Source: DASYRM01 sp036004405 | GTDB taxonomy: Bacteria > Acidobacteriota > Vicinamibacteria > Vicinamibacterales > UBA2999 | Direction of reading: 5' to 3' | Assembly (NCBI GenBank): GCA_036004405.1 | Contig: DASYRM010000008.1 | Span: 1 to 52,824, forward strand | Length of the DNA: 52,824 nt | In this document: one piece after another, positions 8,038-15,140 of the stretch | How the letters are laid out: the number at the start of each line of letters is the position of its first letter | Position numbering within the stretch: position 1 is the first letter of the stretch | The notes under the pieces: model-generated | Seen by the model: only the letters and a program-made list of their open reading frames with translations | Database searches by the model: none | What the model was told of the DNA's origin: nothing | Made by a program: the position numbers and the translations under genes

Positions 8038-9104
8038 GTGCCCCTGGCCGCCGTGGTGTCGCAGTCGGCCCGGATGCAGAAGGACAGCGCCGTTGCTCGG
8101 ACCGCTGAGGGCATCTTTCGCAAGGAACCCATGCCGGCACTTTCAGTTGCCGCATATCGGGGGAGCGTCCTCGCGTTTGCCGAAGCCTATGGCGAGGTTG
8201 ATCTCGAGCTCGGTGTTACCGCCACCACCAGTCATCGGTTCAGAGTAGGCAGCGGTGCCAAGCCGGTCACAGCCACGCTCGCTGCGATCATGGCGGACGA
8301 AGGTATCGTGAGCCTCGATGCTGGCATCGGACGATATATGCCTGCGCTCCCGAACGCTCACCATGCCACGACGTTGCGCCAGCTGCTCACGCATCGCGGC
8401 GGGATCCGGCACTACATCGCACGCGACTCGGATCGCGCGGCCGCGGGCGGAGCGATCGACAGTCGTACTTACTTCAGCAATGCCGACATTCTGGCGGTTT
8501 TCATTGACGATCCGCTGATCGCAGTTCCTGGCACGAAGATGACGTACTCGACCTTCGGCTACACACTGGCGTCGATCGTGCTGGAAGAAGCGGCCGGTAC
8601 GCCGTTTGTCGAATTGCTGCAGCAGAAGATTGCCGCTCCGCTCGGACTCGCATCGCTGACGGTCGATGCGCCAAGGCGGGTGATCCCCTGGCGGGCAAGC
8701 GGCTATGGCCGGGCATCGCAGGTGAGGGAGGTGCCGCCGGTGTCCGGCGTCTGGGCGAATGCGCCCGCAAACAATCCGGCGTACAAGTGGGCTGGCGGCG
8801 GACTCGTGATGACGCCCTGCGATTTCGCCCGGTTCGGCGCCGCGCATCTCGCACCAGGCGTACTATCACGGCGAGTGCTGGACACACTGTTGACGGTGCA
8901 AGTGCCGGATAGCTCTCCGCCGCTCGGGCTGGGCTGGCGAATCAACCGCGACAGCAAGGGACGGCTGCGCTGGCATCATGCCGGCGGACAGGAAGGTGCG
9001 CGGTCTATCCGGATCAGCAGCTATCGATCGCCTTCACCACCAACGCGACCGGAACTCCGGGTGACGTGCTCTCGCCGTCCGAGCTGCTCGCCGACTCGTT
9101 GTGA
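8038..9104 (+). pseudogene. Serine hydrolase (class C beta-lactamase family), frameshifted
   Basis: From GTG 8038 (or ATG 8074) the frame encodes a beta-lactamase/penicillin-binding-protein-like serine hydrolase: SGAK as the SxxK nucleophile motif, YSTFGY at the position of the YxN motif, and HHAGGQEGAR at the HxG motif. Directly after GGQEGAR, near 9003, the correct continuation switches frame: VYPDQQLSIAFTTN onward to LLADSL and a TGA at 9102-9104. Bases are missing at the junction, so the original frame runs into nonsense. No clear signal peptide precedes the domain in frame. The nucleophile and other motifs are intact, but the C-terminal strands are out of frame, so it is called a pseudogene. 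It abuts the element insertion site. Confidence 0.78.
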
Positions 9105-9234
9105 CATCAGAGACTCCCGACGAGGACCTCGGCCCGCTGACTGCGGTTGCGTCAGGCCGTTTGACTGTCACCGCGGAGGTGCGCACATGACCCGTCGAAG
9201 CACCGTTCAGAAAGCTCGCGGGGATTCGAAAATT

Positions 9235-9246
9235 TGGTGGACCAGA
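9235..9246. repeat. Left attachment-site core
   Basis: Twelve bases identical to the tRNA-Ala 3' end including the CCA complement. Sequence to the left is chromosomal (serine-hydrolase relic); sequence to the right is element DNA. A chance 12-bp match to this one site within about 9 kb is improbable (of the order of 1 in 2000 by simple counting). Confidence 0.85.
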
Positions 9247-9308
9247 ACATCGCGAGTTGGAACCAAGTCGGCATCTGGCTGAGGCGGATCGAGGCTCTTC
9301 GGGCCTGA
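9246..9308 (+). other. Displaced native C-terminus of the recombinase (joined only in the circular form)
   Basis: In the frame the recombinase uses when it enters the repeat, the left repeat continues as 20 codons (NIASWNQVGIW...RIEALRA) and then TGA at 9306-9308. This reads like a natural recombinase end, whereas the integrated gene ends in antisense-tRNA codons. In the integrated state this segment has no start codon and is silent. Confidence 0.75.
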
Positions 9309-9314
9309 CACAGC

Positions 9315-9341
9315 CGGCCCCGTGCATGCGGCACGGGGCCG
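9315..9341. terminator. Strong hairpin inside the left end of the element
   Basis: Perfect 11-bp stem (cggccccgtgc / gcacggggccg) with a 5-nt loop. It lies 10 bp beyond the stop of the leftward cargo operon (9352) and 6 nt beyond the stop of the displaced recombinase end (9308), so it could terminate both the cargo transcript and, in the excised circle, the recombinase transcript. No U-tract. Confidence 0.65.
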
Positions 9342-9351
9342 ACCGATCGGA

Positions 9352-9909
9352 TTATGCCTTGACGACTCGTGAGAGAAAGTCGAAGTGATCGTCCAGCGAC
9401 ACGAATCGGGTGGCCGTCTCACGCAGTTCCTTCGCGGCGTGTCCCCAAAAAACGACGTGGACGATGAAGCCACCGGACACCAGGTCGTTGACGACGGGGA
9501 CGTAGTCGCTATCGCCCGCGACGAGTGTTATCTCGTCCAATCCTCGCCGCACGACTCCGGAGTACGCGTCCTTCGTCATCTGGTGTGCGATCGCGACGTC
9601 GACTTTCTTCTCTTTGTTGGCGAAGTTGCGCTCGTACTTGGTCACCTTGAAGCCAAGCCTCTCGACCATGGCCCAGAACGAATCCCCTGGCGGTGGTGAA
9701 CCCCACAGTTTAGCGCCGCCGATCGTTGTCGGGTCGCCACACGCGAACTCGTGGAGGCGGCCGTAGTCGATCTGCCACGCGACATCGAGCACGCGGTTGT
9801 TCATCGCGTCGATGATGGTCTTGGCACCCGGGAACGCCTTCCGGACCGCGGACATTCGGCAGCCCTCCAGGTACACGTTCGAGTTGTCCACGTACGTGAA
9901 GTTCTTCAT
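9352..9909 (-). CDS. NYN-domain (PIN-like) putative RNase
   Basis: A 185-residue protein with the NYN subclass of the PIN-like fold: TYVDNSNVYLEG at the N-terminus with the first catalytic Asp, KKVDVAIAHQM with a central Asp, and TLVAGDSDYVPVV with the conserved GDSD motif. Family members are Mg2+-dependent RNases or RNA-binding proteins. The start ATG at 9909 is preferred: it overlaps the stop of the upstream gene as ATGA, a GGAAGGGG Shine-Dalgarno lies upstream, and the fold begins at once; the frame is open 23 codons further. It is the last gene of the cargo run and is probably translationally coupled to its upstream partner. Confidence 0.85.
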   Translation of the reverse strand: MKNFTYVDNSNVYLEGCRMSAVRKAFPGAKTIIDAMNNRVLDVAWQIDYGRLHEFACGDPTTIGGAKLWGSPPPGDSFWAMVERLGFKVTKYERNFANKEKKVDVAIAHQMTKDAYSGVVRRGLDEITLVAGDSDYVPVVNDLVSGGFIVHVVFWGHAAKELRETATRFVSLDDHFDFLSRVVKA

Positions 9910-10196
9910 CGGAGCACCCCTTCCTCGATCGCCCGGGACAGGTCGGACAAGGAGGCGTTCGATGTCGCAGCCGCGCAATTCGAGTGGGACGCTGCAGCGC
10001 GTTCAATGCGATGGACGAAAGCCACCAAGTGTCGAGGGGCGTCCTTCCGGCGGCCGTCGGCGCGTGGCCGCTCGGGAAGCATTGGGTGCGAGTACTGGAT
10101 TTCGCCGGTCCTGGCGAGGGCTCGAACAGTACCGCCGAGATTGACGAGTAGACGATCGAGATCGCGGCGGTTTACTCCGCCCGAATAGCGAGGCAT
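9906..10196 (-). CDS. Small basic protein, weakly HicA-like
   Basis: A 96-residue protein. The start ATG at 10196 follows a very good Shine-Dalgarno (AGAAGGAGA, 6-nt spacing). Residues about 8-60 (RRDLDRLLVNLGG, RTGEIQYSHP, GRRKDAPRHLVAFV) resemble in spacing the double-stranded-RNA-binding-like fold of HicA/YcfA toxins, with SHP and PRH near the places where HicA has its active His and VPxH loop. The similarity is by eye and weak. The C-terminal third is low-complexity (Ala/Ser/Asn). Its stop overlaps the next gene by 4 bp (ATGA), so the two form a tight pair; it might be an antitoxin-like or RNA-binding partner of the NYN protein. Confidence 0.55.
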   Translation of the reverse strand: MPRYSGGVNRRDLDRLLVNLGGTVRALARTGEIQYSHPMLPERPRADGRRKDAPRHLVAFVHRIERAAASHSNCAAATSNASLSDLSRAIEEGVLR

Positions 10197-10262
10197 GTGA
10201 ATCTCCTTCTGATAAAAGCGCGGCATTAGCCGCAAAACTCGTGTTGTTCCGCTCAGTCAGGT

Positions 10263-10964
10263 CTAGAAGATCTCGTCTCTGGTCCGCTCCCTCCTTTCCT
10301 CCACGCGGGATGAGCCGAACAGCTGATCCTCGTGGTCATCGAAATCAACAAGCGTCACGGCGCCCGGTTCCTTCCGAAGAACGGTTTGAACTCGCGGGTC
10401 GAGCGCGCGGCCAAAGAATGCAAAGACAGATGGCTTCGACTCACCAAAGCCAGAGACCTGGTGCGAGAGTACCAGCGGCTGGGCCAAAGCAAAGCTGTCG
10501 CTGACCACCACGAGCCGCCGTTTTTCGGCCAAGCGTCCCATGGCGAAGGCGATACTGGCATCGAAGCGGACAAGCCGACTCCTGGTGCTCTGCGAGAGAT
10601 CGAGGAGTGAACTCGGTTCGACGATAAAGCTCTCAGCCGGACTGATTCGGCGCACTTCCCATTTCAAGTCGTTCTCCGCGAATTCCAGGAAGCGATTCTG
10701 GCCCGCGTTCTGGGGAGCCGACGCGGTCCACATGACCCAAAGCGTCAGACTGTTGGCTCCAGGCTTGTCGACCCCAGAGATCTCGCTGGTGAGAAGGCGG
10801 ATCAGCGCGTGATAGTCGAGTTGCCGCCCTTCATAGAGGGAACGCGCAGCCATGTACAGCGCGCTGCCATCAATGAAGACCGCTGACGGCACACCATTGG
10901 CCGCGATCGGTCGATTTGATTGGTGCAGGGACGAGCGGACGGGAACGCGAGGACGTTCTGACAC
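10263..10964 (-). CDS. Second NYN/PIN-like protein
   Basis: A 233-residue protein. VFIDGSALYMAARSL (Asp plus Ser/Asn-like position), RFDASIAFAMGRLAEKR and LVVVSDSFALAQPLV follow the same order as the three acidic motifs of NYN proteins, though the last motif is SDSF rather than GDSD, so activity may be altered. The start is GTG at 10964, chosen because GGGAGGTGA lies directly before it (GGAGG with 5-nt spacing); in-frame ATGs at 11039, 11012 and 10991 lack such a signal. It lies 66 bp upstream of the HicA-like gene and 71 bp downstream of the DUF4238 gene, in the same orientation. Confidence 0.72.
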   Translation of the reverse strand: MSERPRVPVRSSLHQSNRPIAANGVPSAVFIDGSALYMAARSLYEGRQLDYHALIRLLTSEISGVDKPGANSLTLWVMWTASAPQNAGQNRFLEFAENDLKWEVRRISPAESFIVEPSSLLDLSQSTRSRLVRFDASIAFAMGRLAEKRRLVVVSDSFALAQPLVLSHQVSGFGESKPSVFAFFGRALDPRVQTVLRKEPGAVTLVDFDDHEDQLFGSSRVEERRERTRDEIF

Positions 10965-11035
10965 AATCACCTCCCCATAAAAGGCCTCCATAAAGAGGCA
11001 AACCTCAAGCATTGTTGCACGGCCGCGGTGGATCG

Positions 11036-11962
11036 TCAACCGCTGGGCGTCCGAACAAGGGCGCGGCGCCCTCGAAGTGCCTCGGCAACGACGGTCTCAG
11101 TGGAACCCGCGATCCAGTCGTGTGACCACCCAGCGAGGAGCGCGTTGACCTGGGAAGGAGTCACCTCCCAACGCGTTGAATCATTTCGGCCGACGAGCGC
11201 CAGGCTCCGTGAAAGGGGAGCAACGAGAAAGGCTGCCTCGTCGCGCAGGCAGCAAGGCGGCGCATCGAGGCACTCGGGTACGCCCCAACCGACGGGTCGG
11301 TCCCCGATGACGAAGTACTGGCCTTGGGGTGGTCGCAGCGTGAACCAGCGCAAGCGAGGGAACCAACGGACCTGAAAGTAGTAGGCCTGGATGTGAACGC
11401 CCTCCAAGAAATTCGACTGTTCGGCGGAGTCAGGTATCCACCCATCGTCAAGGAGCTCGTCGGCGGCCTGATTCGAGACTTCGCGGCGCTCGCCGCGCAC
11501 AGGGTGAATCAGTCGAATCGATCGGTGTCGTGACTGTAGGGCGCCCAACGCGGGCGGAGGCGGTTCCGCCATCGGGCCGTTCAGCGTCGGACGATAACGC
11601 GCGGCCCAGTCAGCCTCGAGTCGCTGCATGGGCAGCGACCGCGACGCTGCCCACGCAAGATACCGCATCACCTCTGGAGGGAGCTGTTCGATCGACGTGC
11701 TCTGCAGCAGACGTCGAAGAGCTGTTGCCGCCGGTCCTTCGACGTCGTTTGCCAGGAACGTCTCAAGACTCGCCTCTGGCTCCGAAAATCCTCCCGGCCC
11801 ATCGAACAACCCAGGAACGGTTGCAACGTTCTTGGGGGAGCGGCGCCGAACTGAATCGTCGGTCGTCGAGCCGACCCACAGCCACGGATCAGGGGTGCTC
11901 GTTGATGTGGGGTCGCAGAACGCCGAGAGATGAAACCTCGATACGTAGTGCTGGCCAGGCAT
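11036..11962 (-). CDS. DUF4238-family protein
   Basis: A 308-residue protein recognised by its N-terminal signature: QHYVSRFHLSAFCD, then a tryptophan-containing strand and RRSPKNVATVPGLFD, followed by LETFLANDVEG and an alpha-helical middle section. The second half (FPRLRWFTLRPPQGQYFVIGDRPV and onward) also fits DUF4238. The biochemical role of the family is unknown; members occur in accessory regions and near restriction or toxin genes. It begins 2 bp after the upstream gene's stop, so the two are probably co-transcribed and coupled. No membrane segment or signal peptide. Confidence 0.82.
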   Translation of the reverse strand: MPGQHYVSRFHLSAFCDPTSTSTPDPWLWVGSTTDDSVRRRSPKNVATVPGLFDGPGGFSEPEASLETFLANDVEGPAATALRRLLQSTSIEQLPPEVMRYLAWAASRSLPMQRLEADWAARYRPTLNGPMAEPPPPALGALQSRHRSIRLIHPVRGERREVSNQAADELLDDGWIPDSAEQSNFLEGVHIQAYYFQVRWFPRLRWFTLRPPQGQYFVIGDRPVGWGVPECLDAPPCCLRDEAAFLVAPLSRSLALVGRNDSTRWEVTPSQVNALLAGWSHDWIAGSTETVVAEALRGRRALVRTPSG

Positions 11963-11964
11963 AC

Positions 11965-12900
11965 CTACGCACCACCGTGGTCAACTTCGATAATGCGCAT
12001 CAAAGGCTTGAGCCACGCCAGTTCTGCTGCTACGGCCCGTGCAACGCGTTCCTTTGCATCCGCTGGAACAATGCAAAGCAGCGAGAAGTAAAGCTCCCAG
12101 CACCACGTGATTACAATGCGTTGGTCGGGGCGGACGGCGGCAATCAGGGCCTGATACCCATCGTCAAGCCCGCCGCCATAGCCTCCGTCGAACAGGTCGG
12201 CTTTGGCTGCGGCATTGTTGGAGCCCCACGTGAAGAACACCGAAGCAGCCGCCAGACCGTGCTGTTGGACGCGGGCATCACATTCGCGGATCAACTCCCG
12301 GTAGAGCGCACGCATCTGCTCATCCTCGGGCGCCATGACGAATGCGAAGGGATCGAGGTGCAGCACATGATCGGGACCAAACCCGCCTGCTTCCAACCGG
12401 GACAACACCATCGGTTCGGACGGTCCATCTGGATCAGTTGTTCGGAGGCTGCCGCGCACCTTCGAGAAGCAATCTTCGGAGAAGATGCGGTCGGCGACGG
12501 CTCGCACTCCTGGATCGGTGTCTAGCAATTCCAGCGAATCTGCCAAGCCGTTGGCCACTGCTTTCGCATGAAGCGCGCCCGAACCTGCGTACGCGATCTC
12601 CTGCTCTGCTAAATCGGCGACGACGCCGAGACCGTCAGGCGGCGGGGCGAAACACTCGACTTGCGCTTGACCAAGGAACGACGTGGAGTACTGAGCCGCC
12701 TCCCGCGCCCTCCGCAAGTGTGGATTGGATGAGACGTAGACGCCTTTGCCGCCGTGGGCTTCGACGATGTGCGCTCCCCGTCCGGCTCGCGCCAAGTGAT
12801 CGAGTACCGCGAGGTACACGGTGTGCTTCACGAGGTCACCAGAGTTGCCGGCGTTCTTGTCCTGCCGACTCGGGGACGTGAGGTCCTGGCGACTGAGCAT
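11965..12900 (-). CDS. RlmJ/TcmP-like methyltransferase-fold protein
   Basis: A 311-residue protein. The N-terminal motif NAGNSGDLVKHTVYL followed by IVEAHGGKGVY matches the start of the RlmJ family (23S rRNA A2030 N6-methyltransferase: HAGN..D..KH and a glycine-rich SAM loop). The later motif HLDPFAFVM stands where RlmJ has DPPY; a DPF-type motif is instead seen in three-Cys-motif partner (TcmP) proteins. It is therefore a divergent Rossmann methyltransferase whose catalytic motif differs from RlmJ, and its substrate is unknown. The start ATG at 12900 is chosen because the conserved domain begins shortly after; the longer open frame overlaps the SLOG gene. It lies 47 bp downstream of the SLOG gene in the cargo run. 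Confidence 0.62.
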   Translation of the reverse strand: MLSRQDLTSPSRQDKNAGNSGDLVKHTVYLAVLDHLARAGRGAHIVEAHGGKGVYVSSNPHLRRAREAAQYSTSFLGQAQVECFAPPPDGLGVVADLAEQEIAYAGSGALHAKAVANGLADSLELLDTDPGVRAVADRIFSEDCFSKVRGSLRTTDPDGPSEPMVLSRLEAGGFGPDHVLHLDPFAFVMAPEDEQMRALYRELIRECDARVQQHGLAAASVFFTWGSNNAAAKADLFDGGYGGGLDDGYQALIAAVRPDQRIVITWCWELYFSLLCIVPADAKERVARAVAAELAWLKPLMRIIEVDHGGA

Positions 12901-12947
12901 GAGGGCGGATCGGTTGGTTGCGGGGGCCGGCAACGAGGTGGTCGCTG

Positions 12948-13484
12948 CTACCAAGCAGCGCGCTGTTGCACTTCGCTCAAATGCAGCTCGCTGACGATTC
13001 GCGCCACGCTCTCCGAATCGCCCTGCGAGAGGAGCCCCTGGAGATCGTCGAAGGCCTTGATCGTGCGGAACTGCCTTGTTGGCGAGACGTAGACGACAAC
13101 CGTCTTGCCGAGGCGCGAGAGGTTCACGACGTTGTTGATCGTGCCCTTGCTCTTGCCGTCCCACAGCATCAGGCCGTACTCGGCAGCGTCGGCCATGACC
13201 CGGTCCTTAGCCGAGTAAAAGTCGAAGCCGCGGGCGCCTTTCGGGGCCGCCGCTTCGTGCGTCGGCCAGTGGCCGACATTGTTCCGGCAGTGGCGTTCCA
13301 TACAGTGAACGAGAACGTGCGGATACGCCTTCTCGGCCAGATACGCCTGGACCGCCTTGTCGGCACCGTTGGCGTCGCCGACGAGGATCTGGAAGCCCTT
13401 GTCGATCATCGTGTCGACACGGATCTTGACCTCGGCGGGGAGCCGCGTGATCTGGCGCGAGCCGGCGATGAAGACTTTCGTCAT
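12948..13484 (-). CDS. SLOG-superfamily nucleotide-binding Rossmann protein (DUF2493/YspA-like)
   Basis: A 178-residue protein with the SLOG/YpsA-like Rossmann fold: VFIAGSRQ at the first strand and glycine loop, GFQILVGDANGADKAVQAYL as the second nucleotide-binding loop, and YGLMLWDGKSKGTINNVVNL as the GxxGTxxxI-like motif that closes over the ligand. SLOG domains bind or cleave nucleotides and NAD-like ligands, and many sit in bacterial conflict systems as sensors or effectors of a nucleotide signal. The ATG at 13484 overlaps the phosphoribosyltransferase stop by 4 bp (ATGA), so the two proteins are made together. No transmembrane segment. Confidence 0.82.
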   Translation of the reverse strand: MTKVFIAGSRQITRLPAEVKIRVDTMIDKGFQILVGDANGADKAVQAYLAEKAYPHVLVHCMERHCRNNVGHWPTHEAAAPKGARGFDFYSAKDRVMADAAEYGLMLWDGKSKGTINNVVNLSRLGKTVVVYVSPTRQFRTIKAFDDLQGLLSQGDSESVARIVSELHLSEVQQRAAW

Positions 13485-14077
13485 GACCTGGTCCGAGTCT
13501 TCGTGATGGCCAGAAAATAGACTGCCGAAGCCCCGGCGTCAATCAACCCTTTGGCAACCACGGCAGCCGTAGCGCCCGAGCGATAGAGGTCGTCAACGAG
13601 GAGCAGCCGGCGCCCTTCCACGAACTGCCGATCGAAGGAAAACGCGCCATCGAGAAGCTTCTGGCGTTCATCGTAGCCGAAGACGTCCTTCAACTGCGGG
13701 GTCTCCTTGGTCTTCGTAACGGCCGCCTCCAAGACGGGGATCGCGAGCCGATCGGCAAGAGCCCGCCCAATCTCCGCGACCGGCTGGAATGCCCGTCGCC
13801 GCGAAGGCGGCACGGGTACGATGCCGTCCACCTCAGGCCGCCACCTGCCCACGAAGTCGGCTGCCGTGTCCGCGATATCCGGCAGCGTGTCCTTGTCGCT
13901 CCGGTTCTTCAACCGGAACACCAGTTCGCCCAATTCGCTCCGCTTCGTATCGAACTGGGCATGGCCGTACGAATCGTGGCCGAGGAAGTCGCTGCTCAGC
14001 GTGTGCTGGCGTTCGAGCACGTACCCGTCGGCCCATGGACCGACGAGCCGGATCGGGTCGCTCTTGACGATGGACAC
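13481..14077 (-). CDS. PRPP-dependent phosphoribosyltransferase (ComF-like)
   Basis: A 198-residue type I phosphoribosyltransferase. RRLLLVDDLYRSGATAAVV is the PRPP-binding loop with two consecutive acids and the DDxxxSGAT pattern. IVPVPPSRRRAFQPVAEIG upstream is typical of ComF-type enzymes. The ComF zinc-binding cysteines are missing and the N-terminus is different, so it is a stand-alone variant. Known members make or cleave nucleotides using PRPP; here the base is unknown. It is the first gene of the cargo run. The start is GTG at 14077; a TACGAT hexamer ends 9 nt upstream and may be its -10 box. Confidence 0.82.
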   Translation of the reverse strand: MSIVKSDPIRLVGPWADGYVLERQHTLSSDFLGHDSYGHAQFDTKRSELGELVFRLKNRSDKDTLPDIADTAADFVGRWRPEVDGIVPVPPSRRRAFQPVAEIGRALADRLAIPVLEAAVTKTKETPQLKDVFGYDERQKLLDGAFSFDRQFVEGRRLLLVDDLYRSGATAAVVAKGLIDAGASAVYFLAITKTRTRS

Positions 14078-14450
14078 GGCAGGTAGATCGTAGCAGTCGC
14101 CGGCCTCGTCAGGCGGTCAGTCGTCGCGCTCTCTCCCCTGGCCACCGCTTCCCCTGATGAAATCGACTGATAGACAACAGGGTAGACATCGGCCCGGGAG
14201 CCGCTTGTCTAACCATCCCATTCCGCCGGACGGCACCTCGGTTGAGCCTCGCCTGGGGGCCGACGGGGGAGCTAACAGCTTGCGAAGCTGTCAGCGCTCC
14301 GCCGTTCCATGAGCGCAGGCCTTTGGGGCGCAACACGATAGGGCGATGCGCGCGCTGGAAGTAGCTCGGCGGAAGGAGCTTGAGCGCGAAACCCGCCCTT
14401 CGACACGGCGGCGTTCTGAGCCGCCGGCTGGCAGGGTTACGTGAGGAATC

Positions 14451-14523
14451 GGGGCGTGAGCGACCCCCCTCTTTGGACCCCGCGATTCTGAAACTCCGCG
14501 GCCCCGGGGGTCGCTCACGCCCC
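14451..14523. repeat. 18-bp perfect inverted repeat, 37-nt spacer
   Basis: Arms ggggcgtgagcgaccccc (14451-14468) and its exact complement (14506-14523). The spacer holds a shorter CCGCG/CGCGG pair. Too long for chance in this length of DNA; could be a structured RNA, a recombinase or regulator binding site, or a folded replication/transfer signal. Confidence 0.7.
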
Positions 14524-14790
14524 GCGTGTCGGCGTCGCTGCCTGGCCCGGCGGCACCCGGACGCGCGTGCCCGGCGGCAGGCCTCGTTGTAAGGAATCGA
14601 CGCGTCCAAGCGTTCATCCAGAGAGAGGGACGCCAACTTCCGCCCACCGATGTCCCTCCCCTGGCTCGCCTCAGCGGCGAGCCAAGCACCGCGATAGCAG
14701 CCGCAAGTTCCGCACGGCGTTGCCCAACGCCGCGGCCCGCACGTCAGGCGACCCGGACCATCACGCGGTGGATGGTGGGCTCGCTCTCGT

Positions 14791-14854
14791 TCCCGTCAAG
14801 GCGCCTCGCTGACGCTCGGCCCGCGGCGGCGCCGCGGCTCCGGCCTTGACGGGA
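14791..14854. repeat. 12-bp inverted repeat with nested hairpin
   Basis: Arms tcccgtcaaggc (14791-14802) and gccttgacggga (14843-14854). Inside lies a second perfect 7-bp stem (ccgcggc / gccgcgg). As RNA this would form a long stem with an internal side-hairpin. It lies about 95 bp upstream of the small gene at 14948. Confidence 0.6.
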
Positions 14855-14947
14855 GCCTCGATCGAGCCCGAAGACCGGCAATTGCGTGATGGTCCGGGGA
14901 AGGTCCGCGCCCTCACATCGTGCCGGTCGCAGCCCACGACGTGCACA

Positions 14948-15136
14948 ATGCCCGACTCGACCGAAAGCAAACTCGTTCCGGAACGAGTCACGATCACGCG
15001 GTGCCGCGAGTTGCTCGGCGAAGAGGCGCTGGAGCTGTCGGACGAGGACGTCGATGCGATTCGACGCCACGTCCACGCGATGGCGCACACGCTGATCGAC
15101 GTGTTCCTGCAGCAGCAAGGCCACGGCCGAGGCTGA
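14948..15136 (+). CDS. Small acidic protein preceding the recombinase
   Basis: A 62-residue ORF from ATG 14948. The C-terminal half (ELSDEDVDAIRRHVHAMAHTLIDVFLQQQG) is a plausible amphipathic helical pair, rich in acidic residues at its start. Small proteins of this size and composition are often found directly before serine recombinase genes, and the stop lies 4 bp before the recombinase start, which suggests coupling. No function is established; it might regulate expression or the direction of recombination. Confidence 0.55.
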   Translation: MPDSTESKLVPERVTITRCRELLGEEALELSDEDVDAIRRHVHAMAHTLIDVFLQQQGHGRG

Positions 15137-15140
15137 CCAC

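Larger units (their letters stand above)
14078..14947. other. 870-bp non-coding, inverted-repeat-rich region of the element
   Basis: No frame in either direction shows a recognisable protein; the long open frames are arginine-, proline- and serine-rich, as expected from out-of-frame GC-rich DNA. It contains at least four perfect inverted repeats: 14275-14291 (7-bp stem), 14451-14523 (18-bp arms), 14663-14683 (8-bp stem) and 14791-14854 (12-bp arms around an inner 7-bp stem). It separates the leftward cargo promoter (near 14090) from the rightward recombinase genes, so it should hold both control regions, and it could encode a structured RNA. Confidence 0.5.

Noticed and set aside
14109..14689. 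Minus-strand open frames in the element's central region
   Set aside because: No recognisable domain, Arg/Pro/Ser-rich, and crossed by perfect inverted repeats; treated as non-coding.
14078..14947. Group II intron or retron RNA
   Set aside because: No reverse transcriptase gene anywhere in the element and no group II domain V-like hairpin was seen.
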